DNA from: Microbulbifer sp. Q7
GTDB lineage: Bacteria; Pseudomonadota; Gammaproteobacteria; Pseudomonadales; Cellvibrionaceae
DNA: 64,000 bases
Direction of reading: 5' to 3'
NCBI RefSeq assembly: GCF_001639145.1
Contig: NZ_LROY01000001.1
Span: 1,118,501-1,182,500 of the forward strand
Position numbers and translations under genes: made by a program. The notes below the pieces were generated by a model. It did not search any database. It was not told where the DNA came from and saw only the letters and a list, made by a program, of their open reading frames with translations. This document shows, piece after piece, positions 53,403 through 63,520 of this stretch. Positions within the stretch are counted from its first letter, which is position 1, and every line of letters starts with the position of its first letter.

Positions 53403-54824
53403 ATGCTTTTTGAAGATCTCGGCCTCGCGCCGGAAATCGCGCGCGCTGTTGCGGAACAGGGCTATTCCAAACCGACTCCGATTCAGGAACAGGCCATTCC
53501 GGTGGTCATGCGCGGCGGCGACGTGATGGCCGCCGCCCAGACGGGCACCGGTAAAACCGCCGGTTTCACCCTGCCGCTGCTGCACAAGCTGAGTGCCGGC
53601 GAACGCGCGCGTAATAACCAGGTGCGCGCACTGGTGCTGACACCGACCCGCGAACTGGCGGCGCAGGTGTTCGACAACGTGCAGAGCTACAGCCAGTACC
53701 TGCCCATGCGCCACTCGGTGGTATTTGGCGGGGTGAAGATCAACCCGCAGATGATGCGCCTGCGCGGTGGTGCGGACATTCTTGTCGCTACCCCCGGCCG
53801 TCTGCTGGACCTCTACAACCAGCGTGCAATCAAGTTTGACCAGCTGGAAACCCTGGTGCTGGACGAAGCCGACCGTATGCTGGACATGGGCTTTATCCAC
53901 GACATCAAGAAAATCCTGCGCGCACTGCCGCCCAAGCGCCAGAACCTGCTGTTCTCCGCGACCTTCTCTCCGGAAATCCGCACCCTGGCCAAGGGCCTGG
54001 TGAATGATCCGGTCGAGATCGACGTAAGCCCGCGCAACACCACCACCAAGACGGTGCAGCAAAAGCTGCACCCGGTGGACAAGTCGCGCAAGGCGAATTT
54101 GCTGTGCCACCTGATCAAGGAAAACGGCTGGCACCAGGCGTTGGTATTCAGCCGCACCAAGCACGGCGCCAACCGTCTGGCCAAACAGCTGGAGCAGAAC
54201 CGGATTCCCGCAGCGGCGATTCATGGCAACAAAAGCCAGAATGCGCGTACCAAGGCACTGGCGGACTTCAAGGCGGGCAAGGTACAGATTCTGGTGGCGA
54301 CGGATATCGCCGCGCGCGGAATCGATATCGACCAGCTGCCACAGGTAGTGAACTTTGATCTGCCGAATGTGCCGGAAGATTATGTGCATCGCATCGGCCG
54401 TACCGGCCGCGCCGGTGCCAGCGGCCAGGCGGTTTCCCTGGTTTCGGCCGATGAAGCCAAGCAGTTGTGGGATATCGAAAGGCTGATCAAGAAGCCGATC
54501 GAGCGCGAAGAGATTGAGGGCTTCGAGCCCGATCACCAGCTGCCGGCATCCGGTGGCAAGCCCGGCAAGGGCAGTCAGGTGCGTCGTGGCGGCGCGAGCA
54601 AGCCTTCCGGCAACAAGCCGGCAGGCGGCAAGCGCGGCGGCGGTGGCCGCAACTCGGATAACCGCAGCTCTGGTGGCCGTGCGGCAGATGGCCGCTCAGA
54701 GGGTCGCTCAGAGGGCCGTGGCGGCAATCGCTCTGGCAACACCGGTAACTCGGCGGATGGTAACGGTGCCGCGAAGCCCGGGCAGCGTCGACGTCGCCCG
54801 CAGCGGCGCACGCAGACGGCGTAA
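53403..54824 (+). CDS. DEAD-box RNA helicase, RhlE type
   Basis: About 473 residues. Core motifs in order: Q-motif ([14 protein letters not shown]), [31 protein letters not shown], then the second domain with [22 protein letters not shown] and [10 protein letters not shown]. The last ~95 residues are Gly/Arg/Ser-rich repeats ending in a basic [11 protein letters not shown] tail that should bind RNA. RhlE helps ribosome assembly and mRNA turnover. ATG 53403 starts [10 protein letters not shown], the family N-terminus. Confidence 0.94.
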   Translation: MLFEDLGLAPEIARAVAEQGYSKPTPIQEQAIPVVMRGGDVMAAAQTGTGKTAGFTLPLLHKLSAGERARNNQVRALVLTPTRELAAQVFDNVQSYSQYLPMRHSVVFGGVKINPQMMRLRGGADILVATPGRLLDLYNQRAIKFDQLETLVLDEADRMLDMGFIHDIKKILRALPPKRQNLLFSATFSPEIRTLAKGLVNDPVEIDVSPRNTTTKTVQQKLHPVDKSRKANLLCHLIKENGWHQALVFSRTKHGANRLAKQLEQNRIPAAAIHGNKSQNARTKALADFKAGKVQILVATDIAARGIDIDQLPQVVNFDLPNVPEDYVHRIGRTGRAGASGQAVSLVSADEAKQLWDIERLIKKPIEREEIEGFEPDHQLPASGGKPGKGSQVRRGGASKPSGNKPAGGKRGGGGRNSDNRSSGGRAADGRSEGRSEGRGGNRSGNTGNSADGNGAAKPGQRRRRPQRRTQTA

Positions 54825-54835
54825 ATGCCGCAATC

Positions 54836-54866
54836 CAAAAAAGGCGATCATTGATCGCCTTTTTTG
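54836..54866. terminator. Bidirectional rho-independent terminator
   Basis: A-run, stem AAAGGCGATCA / TGATCGCCTTT with a TT loop, and T-run between the convergent helicase and M20 peptidase genes. Confidence 0.92.
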
Positions 54867-54876
54867 TGCCTGCCGG

Positions 54877-56187
54877 TTACTGCTTTTTCTGGCTTGCGAA
54901 ATAATCCAGAGTCAGCTGCGTGAGCGTTCTGGTACCAACCGCCAGTGCACTCTCATCCACATAGAAACGCGGCGAATGGTTGCTGGGGGCGGTGGCGGGG
55001 TTGGTACCCTTAGGCGTTACCCCGAGGAAGTAATAGAAGCCGGGGATTTCGTTGGCGAAGAAGGAAAAATCTTCGGCACCGGTAATTTTCGGGATCACCA
55101 TGACATTCTTGTCGCCCGCGGCGGCTTTGAGTGTGGAGATCGCGGCTGCGGTCAGCTCCGGGTTGTTCACGGTCACCGGATAACCTTCGAGGATTTCCAC
55201 CTCTGCGGTTGCGCCGCTGCTTTCGGCGATTTTCTCCGCGGTCACTTTCAGGCGTTTGAAAATCTCCTGGCGGTTATCCATGTCAAAGTTGCGGATGGTG
55301 CCGTTCAGGTAAACGCTGTCGGGGATGATGTTGTTACGCACTCCACCGTCGATCACGCCGTAGGAGACCACCGCCGGCTCCTTGGTGATGTCGATCTGGC
55401 GGCTTACCAGGGTCTGGGTACCCATAACGATCTGTGCCGCGGCGGTGATCGGGTCAACCCCGCCCCAGGGGCGTGAGCCGTGGGTCTGGCGGCCCTTCAC
55501 GTTGATGCGGAATTCGTCGGAGCTCGCCATCAGCGGCCCGGAGCGGTAGCCGATCACGCCCACCGGCAGGCTGGAGGTCACGTGCTGGCCAAAGGCCACA
55601 TCCGGTTTGTATTTCTTGAACAGACCCTCTTTCAGCATCAGCTCTGCGCCACCTTCCTCACCGTCCGGTGCGCCCTCTTCGGCGGGCTGGAAGATAAACA
55701 GAACGTTGCCGGCCAGCTCATCGCGCATGTCGGACAGCACCTGCGCCGCGCCCATCAGCATGGCAACATGGGTGTCGTGGCCGCAGGCGTGCATCACACC
55801 CACTTGCTCGCCGTTGTATTCGGTCTTTGCTTTCGATGCGAAGGGAATATCCACCTGTTCGGTCACCGGCAGTGCATCCATGTCTGCGCGCAGCGCAACG
55901 GTGGGGCCGGGCTTGCCGCCCTTGAGCAGGGCGACCACACCAGTGTGGGCAACGCCGGTTTCCACTTCCATACCCAGTGATTTCAGGTGGGCGGTAATGT
56001 ACTTGGCAGTTTCGAATTCGCGATTGCCCAGTTCCGGGTTCTGGTGCAAGTGGCGACGCCACTCGATTACTTTAGGCTCCGCCTGTACCAGCCGTTGGTC
56101 GGCATCGCCGGATTGCGCATGTGCAGTGGAAATGGAGGTGGCAAAAGCCAGGGAGGAGAGAGAAAGGGCTATTAGTGTTTTTTTCAC
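54877..56187 (-). CDS. Exported M20-family amidohydrolase
   Basis: About 436 residues. The signal peptide (KKTLIALSLSSLAFATSIS, cleaved after AHA) is unusual in an otherwise ordinary M20D amidohydrolase. Metal ligands are visible in ALRADMDALP, HACGHDTHVAM, PAEEGAPDG, a distal AFGQH and the final NHSPRFYVDE. M20D enzymes cleave amide-linked acyl or aminoacyl groups (hippurate, indole-acetyl amino acids, aminobenzoyl-glutamate). GTG 56187 is used with CAGGA upstream; the frame is open to 56244. It lies 83 bases after the AbgT transporter gene. Confidence 0.88.
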   Translation of the reverse strand: MKKTLIALSLSSLAFATSISTAHAQSGDADQRLVQAEPKVIEWRRHLHQNPELGNREFETAKYITAHLKSLGMEVETGVAHTGVVALLKGGKPGPTVALRADMDALPVTEQVDIPFASKAKTEYNGEQVGVMHACGHDTHVAMLMGAAQVLSDMRDELAGNVLFIFQPAEEGAPDGEEGGAELMLKEGLFKKYKPDVAFGQHVTSSLPVGVIGYRSGPLMASSDEFRINVKGRQTHGSRPWGGVDPITAAAQIVMGTQTLVSRQIDITKEPAVVSYGVIDGGVRNNIIPDSVYLNGTIRNFDMDNRQEIFKRLKVTAEKIAESSGATAEVEILEGYPVTVNNPELTAAAISTLKAAAGDKNVMVIPKITGAEDFSFFANEIPGFYYFLGVTPKGTNPATAPSNHSPRFYVDESALAVGTRTLTQLTLDYFASQKKQ

Positions 56188-56270
56188 CGGTGGAATCCTG
56201 TGTTGCAGTACATGGCCAGCCGTGAAGCAAACCATGCACTGCAAACGGAATCAATCCTTATGGCCCGGTG

Positions 56271-57872
56271 TTACATGGTGAAGTAGGTCGCCGCGCCCGG
56301 TCCAACCGGCATGCCGGCGACAAATACCCACAGGAAGAACAGCGCGGTCCAGCCGATAAAGAAGAAGATCGAATAGGGAATCATGGTGGCAATCAGGGTG
56401 CCCATGCCCAGATCTTTCTTGTAACGGGTGGCGAAAGACACAATCAGGCCGAAGTAGCTCATCATCGGGGTGATGATATTGGTGACCGAATCGCCGATCC
56501 GGTAGGCGGCCTGGATGACCTCGGGCGCATAGCCCAACAGCATCAGCATGGGTACAAAGATTGGCGCGGTGACCGCCCATTGCGCGGAGGCACTGCCGAG
56601 GCTCAGGTTCACGATGCCACACATCATGATGAAGAACACAAACAGCACAGGGCCGGTGAGACCGATGCTCTGCAGGGCCTCGGCGCCCAGTACCGCAAAG
56701 ATGGTGCCCAGGTTGGTCATCTTGAAGAAGGCCACAAACTGGGCAGCAAAGAACACCAGCACGATGTACATGCCCATGGTGCCCATGCTCTTGGACATGG
56801 CATCGATCACATCGCGGTCATTCTTCATGGTGCCCACGGTCTTGCCGTAGACGAAGCCGGGGATCGCAAAGAACACCACAATCAGTGCCACGATGCCTTT
56901 CAGGAAGGGGGAGCCAGATACCAGACCGGTTTCCTGATTGCGCAGTACGCCCCACTCGGGAACGATGGTGAGCGCCAGCAAACCGCACACACCCAGTACC
57001 GCCAGGCCGGCAAACTTCAAGCCGCGTTTTTCCTCGGTGGTCAGCTGGGTCATCTTGTCCTGGGACAGGTCGACGGAGGCCTCGCTGTTGTCGTATTTGC
57101 CCAGTTTGGGTTCGACGATGGCGAGGGTTACCCAGCTGCCCAGGCCGGTGATCAGGAAGGTGCTGATGATCATGAAGTACCAGTTCACCTCCGGGCCCAC
57201 CACATAGTTGGGGTCGATCATATGCGCGGCGGATTCGGTGATGCCGGACAGCAGCGGGTCTACGGTGCCCAGCAGCAAGTTTGCGCTGTAGCCGCCAGAG
57301 ACACCGGCGAAGGCGGCGGCGAGGCCGGCCAGGGGGTGCCGGCCCAGGGAGTGGAAGATCATCGCCGCCAGCGGGATCAGCACCACGTAACCGAGTTCGG
57401 AGGCGGTATTGGAGATGATGCCGGCAAACACCACGATCACCGTGACGGTGCGCTTGGAGGCCTTCAGCACCATGCCGCGCACGGCGGCGGATAGCAGGCC
57501 GGAGTGCTCGGCAATGCCGACACCCAGCAGGGCGACCAGCACCGTGCCCAGCGGCGCGAAGCCGGTGAAGTTGGTCACCAGCGTGGTGACAATGGTTCTG
57601 AGCCCCTCCCCGGACAATAGGTTGACCACGTGGATGACGCCGTCCGCGGCGCGACCAGCGGCACCCACCGGGCGCGGGTCATCCACCGACAGGCCGAAAA
57701 AGGCCGCGATACCACTCAGAATCACCACGCCCACGGCGAACATGGCAAACAGGGTAATCGGGTGGGGGAGCAGGTTACCCAGCCATTCCACGGTATCGAG
57801 GAAGCGGGTAAAGGCGGTTTTCTTACCGTTGCCGGCGGGCTGGATGTCACTGGGGGAGGTGGATGTCGTCAT
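56271..57872 (-). CDS. AbgT-family transporter
   Basis: A 533-residue membrane protein with ~11 helices and re-entrant hairpins typical of AbgT/MtrF. Motifs include WLGNLLPHPITLFAMFA at the start, SGGYSANLLLGTVDPLLSGIT and the C-terminal LGYAPEVIQAAYRIGDS with NIITPMMSYFG. Family members take up p-aminobenzoyl-glutamate (AbgT) or act in efflux of hydrophobic compounds (MtrF). ATG 57872 has AGGAGAAAT upstream. The adjacent M20 peptidase gene supports a peptide/amide-uptake function as in abgABT. Confidence 0.93.
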   Translation of the reverse strand: MTTSTSPSDIQPAGNGKKTAFTRFLDTVEWLGNLLPHPITLFAMFAVGVVILSGIAAFFGLSVDDPRPVGAAGRAADGVIHVVNLLSGEGLRTIVTTLVTNFTGFAPLGTVLVALLGVGIAEHSGLLSAAVRGMVLKASKRTVTVIVVFAGIISNTASELGYVVLIPLAAMIFHSLGRHPLAGLAAAFAGVSGGYSANLLLGTVDPLLSGITESAAHMIDPNYVVGPEVNWYFMIISTFLITGLGSWVTLAIVEPKLGKYDNSEASVDLSQDKMTQLTTEEKRGLKFAGLAVLGVCGLLALTIVPEWGVLRNQETGLVSGSPFLKGIVALIVVFFAIPGFVYGKTVGTMKNDRDVIDAMSKSMGTMGMYIVLVFFAAQFVAFFKMTNLGTIFAVLGAEALQSIGLTGPVLFVFFIMMCGIVNLSLGSASAQWAVTAPIFVPMLMLLGYAPEVIQAAYRIGDSVTNIITPMMSYFGLIVSFATRYKKDLGMGTLIATMIPYSIFFFIGWTALFFLWVFVAGMPVGPGAATYFTM

Positions 57873-58161
57873 TATTTCTCCTGTGAGGTTGCCTGCCGGC
57901 CAAAAAATGATCAATTGGCGCGCAATCATACATGAAAAATGACAGCGATGCCTTTTGGGGCGGCGATTCCGGTTTTTATGTTCTGGCTGCCGCGATTTCG
58001 GGCAATCTTCCGCCCAATTATCGGTGCAACAGGGGGCATGCTGCCAGTGAGCTGGCACAGAAAGCAATCTTTGTCAGCGGGCTTGGGGAGGCGTCCGGTG
58101 GGTGGGAGGCGCAGGGCTGGGGCGTGCCTGCGGGCATCGGGGTGCCCGCAGACGCCGGAAA

Positions 58162-58917
58162 TCAGAACTTGTAGCCGAGGCCGATCGAATACACGAACGG
58201 ATCGATATCCACATCCGTGGTAATGCGCGTGTTGGCGCCCTGGGTGGTGCGGAAGTCGATCTTCGCCTTGGTGTCGATATCCAGGTACCACACAGCGGCG
58301 TTGAACAGCCAGTTGCTGTCGCGGCCAAACATGATGTCGATACCCACCTCGCCGGCGAGACCCCAGGAGTCATCCAGCTTCAGGCTGGCATTGCTGGAGG
58401 CATTGAGCACATCCTCAAAGTAGTCCTGGGCGACGTTGCTGATGTCTTCATCCATAAAGGTGGTGAAGTTGACGCCGATACCCACATAAGGCTGTACCCA
58501 GGACTCTTTGCACACCGGGAACCACTGCACGGTGAGCGTGGGTGGCAGGTGCTCGATACTGCCCAGGTCCACCTTGCCCAGCAGGTCGCCGGGATTATTC
58601 GGGTCAGGCAGCCCACCGACGGACAGATCGTGCTCGAACGGCAGTGCGACCAGCAGGCCGAGGCCAAAATGATCGGCAAACAGCCAGGTGCCGGTGAAGG
58701 TGGCGCTGTCACCATCGTCCACGTACACCCGGGTATCCAGCAGGTCGACGGTGTTGTCGATACGCAGCAAGTCGGAATCGTCATCGGGGTCTACCAGGCC
58801 CCAACCGATACGGACGATGACATCGCCCTGCTCGTAATCGGCAAGACACTGGCTGGCGCCGAGGGTGGCGGCGAGTGCAACGGCGGTAAAGGTGGCGGCC
58901 TTCCTGGCTGCTTGCAT
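58162..58917 (-). CDS. OmpW-family outer membrane protein
   Basis: A 251-residue outer-membrane protein with signal peptide (ending SQCLA before DYEQG). The mature chain has alternating amphipathic strands expected for an 8-stranded barrel, PPTLTVQWFP and YVGIGVNFTTF as in OmpW, and ends in aromatic YKF. OmpW-type barrels move small hydrophobic molecules. GGAG lies before ATG 58917. Solitary gene, divergent from the glutamine amidotransferase. Confidence 0.92.
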   Translation of the reverse strand: MQAARKAATFTAVALAATLGASQCLADYEQGDVIVRIGWGLVDPDDDSDLLRIDNTVDLLDTRVYVDDGDSATFTGTWLFADHFGLGLLVALPFEHDLSVGGLPDPNNPGDLLGKVDLGSIEHLPPTLTVQWFPVCKESWVQPYVGIGVNFTTFMDEDISNVAQDYFEDVLNASSNASLKLDDSWGLAGEVGIDIMFGRDSNWLFNAAVWYLDIDTKAKIDFRTTQGANTRITTDVDIDPFVYSIGLGYKF

Positions 58918-59095
58918 AATTCACTCCTTGAACTTCGAAGGGTTTGGATACAACACTTTTAGTCTAGCTGCGGGTTTGATCGCGCAATATTTTTGCGTTT
59001 GTTTCGGTGTCAGCCTGCTGCCAGTTGTTCGGCGATCGCCTTGGCGCAATAATGTGATCACAAAATTGGATGCAATGGATGACAGCGGAGCGGCT

Positions 59096-59803
59096 ATGAA
59101 GATTGGTGTTCTGAAGACCGACGATGTGCGCCCACAATTGGTGGGGGAGTTCGGTGAATACCCGGGGATGTTTGCGGACCTACTCAAGCGCGAAGATCCG
59201 TCTCTGGAATTTGTGACCTATGAGGTGCAGCACGGGCACTACCCGGAGGATATCGATGAGGTCGATGCCTACCTGATTACCGGCAGTAAAACCGGCGTGT
59301 ACGATGACCAGCCCTGGATAGCGCCGCTGATGGCGTTTGTGCGGGAGCTACACGCGCACCGGAAGCCGACCCTGGGGATCTGCTTCGGGCATCAGCTGAT
59401 CGCCCACGCGCTGGGTGGCGAGACCCGCAAATCGGAAAAAGGCTGGGGCGTGGGGGTGCATAGTTACGAGGTGCAGGAAACACCGTCGTGGATGGTGGAG
59501 CCGCAGGATTCTTTCAGTCTGCTGGTGAGCCATCAGGACCAGGTGATTAAGCCGGCGCCGGGCACCCGGGTGATCGCCTCCAGTGATTTCTGTCCTTACG
59601 CGTTGCTGCAGGTGGGTGAGCACATGCTGACCATGCAGGCCCACCCTGAATTTACCAAACCCTACTCCCAGGGGCTGATGGAGTTACGCAAAGAGGTCTT
59701 CGGGGAAGATATGGTCGAGAAGGGCAAGGAGTCCCTGACCAACGATATTCACACCAGCTCGGTGGCGCGCTGGATGCTGGCTTTTTTGAAGAACGCCTCT
59801 TAA
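59096..59803 (+). CDS. Class I glutamine amidotransferase-like protein
   Basis: A 235-residue single-domain amidotransferase. The catalytic triad is Cys96 in GICFGHQ and His183/Glu185 in QAHPEF. Homologues without a synthetase partner are common (GuaA-like, gamma-glutamyl hydrolase-like), and some hydrolyse gamma-glutamyl compounds. ATG 59096 has GGAG 6 bases upstream; starts further upstream in this frame lack such a site. No metabolic context is obvious. Confidence 0.88.
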   Translation: MKIGVLKTDDVRPQLVGEFGEYPGMFADLLKREDPSLEFVTYEVQHGHYPEDIDEVDAYLITGSKTGVYDDQPWIAPLMAFVRELHAHRKPTLGICFGHQLIAHALGGETRKSEKGWGVGVHSYEVQETPSWMVEPQDSFSLLVSHQDQVIKPAPGTRVIASSDFCPYALLQVGEHMLTMQAHPEFTKPYSQGLMELRKEVFGEDMVEKGKESLTNDIHTSSVARWMLAFLKNAS

Positions 59804-60164
59804 CCGGGGGTACACCTGACCCCGGAGGCGGGCGCGCCACCGGGGCAGGTCAATACACCCGCCTGCGGATGCCACGGGATACCCTCCGGTGTCTCTTTCC
59901 TTCTTTGCCTCTTTCTCTCTTTCTCCCTTTCTCCTTTTCTCTCTTTCTTACTTTTTCCTTTTTTCTTTTTTCTTTCCACGCAGCCGCAACCGGTCGCACA
60001 GCGGCACCGGCATCATTGCCGTTGCTATTCCGTCTCCCGGCTACGGTAGAGCCTTACGTCAAATGACGCATACCCCTCGCTCTGGAATCTTGTTTCCATT
60101 GGCCTTGAATCCAACCTGTCGTTGCCATCAGGCCAAGCGGCGGGTAGCAGCCGTCAGAGTGTGT
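59804..60164. other. Region before ureD with long polypyrimidine tract
   Basis: Between 59892 and 59977 all but two of 86 bases are C or T (exceptions G59907 and A59950), mostly CTTT units. It makes a false hydrophobic reading frame that runs into ureD. The rest up to 60164 carries no gene I recognise and probably contains the urease promoter. Confidence 0.7.
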
Positions 60165-61049
60165 ATGAACCAACTCGCCGTACCAGATCCGAGAATGACC
60201 GACAACGTCGGCGCGCAGCGCTGGCATGCGGACCTGGAGCTGCAGTTTGCGCGTGGCCCTCGCGGCTGTCGCCTGGCGCGCAACCGGCATTCGGGGCCGT
60301 TGTATGTGCAAAAGCCCTTTTATCCAGAGGGTCCTGACCTGGCCCATGTGTATCTGTTGCACCCGCCGGGAGGGCTGGTTTCCGGGGACCGGCTGGATAT
60401 TCGGGTACAGGTGCAACAAGACGCGGCGGCACTGGTCACTACCACCGGCGCCGGCCGGGTTTATCGCGCGCGCCACGATGGTTTGCTGCAGTGCCAGAGC
60501 ACGGCGCTGCAGGTTGAAGCGGGGGCGAGCCTCGAGTGGTTGCCACTGGAGAATATTGCCTACCCTGGCGCCAATGGTGCCATGCACACGCGTGTTGACC
60601 TTGCCCAGGGAGCGCGTTTTGCGGGGTGGGAGGTTACTTCACTGGGCTTGCCCGCCTGCAATGCCCCGTTTGCCGATGGCACCCTGATACAGCGGCTGGA
60701 AATTTTTCGTGAAGGTACCCCCTTGCTGGTGGAATCCCTGCGGCTGTGCGGCGAGGAAATTTTACAGGCGCGTGCGGGCCTGCAGGGGCAGGCGGTGAAC
60801 GGGCTTCTGGTGATGGGCCCATTCGATGCAGCGCTGGAAGAATCCGGGCTGGAGGAATGCCGGGACATGATCGCCGCACACAACCACACCGGCGTAGCGG
60901 GCATCACTTTGGTGGGCGAACTGCTGGTGGTGCGTGCACTGGGACGTTGCGCATTCGAGGTGCGCGGCCTGTTCACGGAATTATGGAAACGGTTGCGCCC
61001 GGAATGGCTGGGGCGCCCGCCCTGCGCTCCGAGAATCTGGCGCACTTGA
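60165..61049 (+). CDS. ureD: Urease accessory protein UreD
   Basis: About 294 residues with UreD features: W.A.LEL.FA.......LARNRHSGPLYVQKPFYPEG, HVYLLHPPGGLVSGDRL, TTTGAGRVYR and LPLENIAYPGAN. UreD joins UreF and UreG to load nickel onto the urease apoprotein. ATG 60165 fits the usual N-terminus; the long frame starting at 59889 is a by-product of the polypyrimidine tract. First gene of the urease operon. Confidence 0.93.
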   Translation: MNQLAVPDPRMTDNVGAQRWHADLELQFARGPRGCRLARNRHSGPLYVQKPFYPEGPDLAHVYLLHPPGGLVSGDRLDIRVQVQQDAAALVTTTGAGRVYRARHDGLLQCQSTALQVEAGASLEWLPLENIAYPGANGAMHTRVDLAQGARFAGWEVTSLGLPACNAPFADGTLIQRLEIFREGTPLLVESLRLCGEEILQARAGLQGQAVNGLLVMGPFDAALEESGLEECRDMIAAHNHTGVAGITLVGELLVVRALGRCAFEVRGLFTELWKRLRPEWLGRPPCAPRIWRT

Positions 61050-61095
61050 TGAAGATCCAACCACTTAGTTAGAGCAAACGCACTGCAGGTTTTGC

Positions 61096-61398
61096 ATGGA
61101 ATTATTGCCGAGAGAAAAAGACAAGCTACTGGTGTTTACCGCAGCCCTGCTTGCCGAGCGCCGGCTGGCGCGAGGTTTGAAACTGAATTATCCCGAGGCG
61201 GTCGCGCTCATTACCATGGAAATTATGGAAGGTGCGCGGGACGGCAAAAGTGTCGCCGAGTTGATGGGCTATGGCCGCGAGATTTTGAACGCGGACCAGG
61301 TCATGGAGGGCGTGCCCGAGCTGGTGCACGAAGTCCAGGTTGAAGCGACCTTCCCGGACGGCACCAAACTGGTCACCGTGCATAACCCAATCAGTTGA
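61096..61398 (+). CDS. ureA: Urease subunit gamma
   Basis: A 100-residue protein of full family length with [11 protein letters not shown] at the start, [12 protein letters not shown] and [14 protein letters not shown], and [11 protein letters not shown] at the end. Structural subunit of the nickel urease trimer of (ABC) units. It is 46 bases downstream of ureD. Confidence 0.97.
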   Translation: MELLPREKDKLLVFTAALLAERRLARGLKLNYPEAVALITMEIMEGARDGKSVAELMGYGREILNADQVMEGVPELVHEVQVEATFPDGTKLVTVHNPIS

Positions 61399-61425
61399 TA
61401 CAACCGAAAAAGTAAAAGGGCACCT

Positions 61426-61761
61426 ATGATTCCCGGAGAAATCCAGGTCGCTTCCGATCGGGGCGACATCGAACTCAATCCCGGTCGTGAGACGCGCAGG
61501 TTGCGGGTAGAAAATACCGGTGATCGCCCGATTCAGGTGGGCTCCCATTACCATTTTTTTGAGACCAACCCGGCGCTGCGTTTTGAGCGCGCGCAGGCGC
61601 GCGGGTTTCACCTCAATATTGCTTCGGGCACTGCCGTGCGCTTTGAGCCGGGACAGGGCCGTGAGGTGGAACTGGTGGCCTATGCCGGTCGCCGCGAAGT
61701 CTACGGCTTTCGCGGTGCGGTGATGGGGCCGCTGGACAGTGTGGGAGAGCCAATACCGTGA
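61426..61761 (+). CDS. ureB: Urease subunit beta
   Basis: A 111-residue protein of full family length with [38 protein letters not shown] and [11 protein letters not shown]. Structural subunit of urease. Its stop overlaps the start of ureC by 4 bases (GTGA). Confidence 0.97.
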   Translation: MIPGEIQVASDRGDIELNPGRETRRLRVENTGDRPIQVGSHYHFFETNPALRFERAQARGFHLNIASGTAVRFEPGQGREVELVAYAGRREVYGFRGAVMGPLDSVGEPIP

Positions 61762-63473
61762 GCAGCATGGATCGAGAAAGCTACGCACAGATGTTCGGCC
61801 CCACCACCGGCGATCGTGTTCGCTTGGCGGATACAGAACTCTGGTTACAGGTGGAGAAAGACTTCACGCGCTACGGCGATGAGGTGAAGTTCGGCGGTGG
61901 CAAGGTCATTCGCGATGGTATGGGGCAGAGTCAGCGGCCGTCCGCCGAGACCCCTGACCTGGTTATCACCAACGCGCTGATTCTCGACCACTGGGGCGTG
62001 GTCAAGGCGGACGTTGCGGTAAAAAACGGGCGCATCGCGGGCATCGGCAAGGCGGGCAATCCGGATGTGCAGGACGGGGTCGAGATCGTTATCGGCCCGG
62101 GAACCGAGATCATTGCCGGGGAAGGGTCGATCCTGACCGCGGGCGGCATCGATGCACATATCCATTTTATCTGTCCGCAACAGGTGGAAGAGGCGCTGAT
62201 GTCCGGTGTGACCACCATGATCGGCGGCGGTACTGGTCCGGCGACGGGCACCAATGCCACCACCTGCACCCCAGGCCCGTGGAATATCGGCAAAATGCTG
62301 CAGGCTACCGACAGCCTGCCGATGAACTTTGGCTTTCTCGGCAAGGGCAATGCGAGTTTGCCAGAGGCCCTGGAAGAACAGCTGGATGCCGGCGCCTGCG
62401 GTCTGAAATTGCATGAAGACTGGGGCACTACACCGGCGGCGATCGACTGTTGTCTGACGGTGGCGGAAAAATACGATGTGCAGGTGGCGATTCACACTGA
62501 CACCCTGAACGAATCCGGTTTTGTGGATGACACCATCGGCGCCTTCAAGGGCCGTGCGATTCACACCTATCACACGGAGGGGGCCGGTGGCGGCCATGCG
62601 CCGGACATTATCAAGGCCTGCGCGTCGGACAATGTTCTGCCGTCGTCCACCAATCCCACGCGCCCGTTCACGGTAAACACTGTAGACGAACATCTCGACA
62701 TGCTGATGGTGTGCCACCACCTGGACACCAGCATTCCGGAAGATATTGCGTTTGCCGATTCCCGCATTCGCAAGGAAACCATTGCCGCCGAAGATATTTT
62801 TCACGACCTCGGCGCCTTCAGCATGATTGCATCGGATTCTCAGGCGATGGGCCGTGTGGGCGAAGTGATTACCCGCACCTGGCAGACCGCGCACAAAATG
62901 AAAGTGCAGCGCGGCAACCTGGCAGAAGACTGCTCCGGTGAAACCGCCGGCGCGGATAATTTCCGGGCGCGCCGTTATATCGCCAAGTACACCATCAACC
63001 CCGCTATTACCCACGGCGTTGCCCACGAGGTGGGCTCCATCGAGGTTGGGAAACTGGCGGACCTGGTACTGTGGAAGCCCGCCTTTTTCGGCATCAAACC
63101 TTCGATGATTTTGAAAGGCGGGATGATTGCCGCCGCGCCCATGGGCGATCCCAACGCTTCCATTCCCACGCCACAACCCGTGCACTACCGGCCCATGTTC
63201 GGCGCCCACGGAATGGCCGCGGCGAAAACCTCGGTGACCTTTGTGCCGCAGGCGGCGCTGGAAAACAGCGTGGGGCAAAAGCTGGGCCTGCAGCGCAATC
63301 TGGTGGCGTGTAAAAATACGCGCAATATCCGCAAGAAAGACATGCTGCTGAACGACTGGCAGCCGGACGTCAGCGTCGATCCGCAAACCTATGAAGTGCG
63401 TGCCGATGGCGAGTTGTTGACATGCGAGCCGGCCACAGAACTGCCACTGGCCCAGCGCTACACACTGTTTTGA
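61758..63473 (+). CDS. ureC: Urease subunit alpha (catalytic)
   Basis: A 571-residue catalytic subunit hydrolysing urea to ammonia and carbamate. All active-site residues known from urease are present: nickel ligands His134 and His136 (HIHFI), the carbamylated bridging Lys217 (GLKLHEDWG), the [10 protein letters not shown] and [10 protein letters not shown] histidines, the flap MVCHHLD with the catalytic His, and Asp360 in [11 protein letters not shown] 61758 overlaps the ureB stop. Confidence 0.98.
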   Translation: MSSMDRESYAQMFGPTTGDRVRLADTELWLQVEKDFTRYGDEVKFGGGKVIRDGMGQSQRPSAETPDLVITNALILDHWGVVKADVAVKNGRIAGIGKAGNPDVQDGVEIVIGPGTEIIAGEGSILTAGGIDAHIHFICPQQVEEALMSGVTTMIGGGTGPATGTNATTCTPGPWNIGKMLQATDSLPMNFGFLGKGNASLPEALEEQLDAGACGLKLHEDWGTTPAAIDCCLTVAEKYDVQVAIHTDTLNESGFVDDTIGAFKGRAIHTYHTEGAGGGHAPDIIKACASDNVLPSSTNPTRPFTVNTVDEHLDMLMVCHHLDTSIPEDIAFADSRIRKETIAAEDIFHDLGAFSMIASDSQAMGRVGEVITRTWQTAHKMKVQRGNLAEDCSGETAGADNFRARRYIAKYTINPAITHGVAHEVGSIEVGKLADLVLWKPAFFGIKPSMILKGGMIAAAPMGDPNASIPTPQPVHYRPMFGAHGMAAAKTSVTFVPQAALENSVGQKLGLQRNLVACKNTRNIRKKDMLLNDWQPDVSVDPQTYEVRADGELLTCEPATELPLAQRYTLF

Positions 63474-63520
63474 CGGTTCTGGATAACAGCGTGGATCGGC
63501 GCATGAACGGGAGCACAAAC

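Noticed and set aside
59889..60164. N-terminal extension of ureD rich in Phe/Leu/Ser, looking like a signal or membrane segment
   Set aside because: It is only the translation of the polypyrimidine tract; UreD normally starts near 60165.
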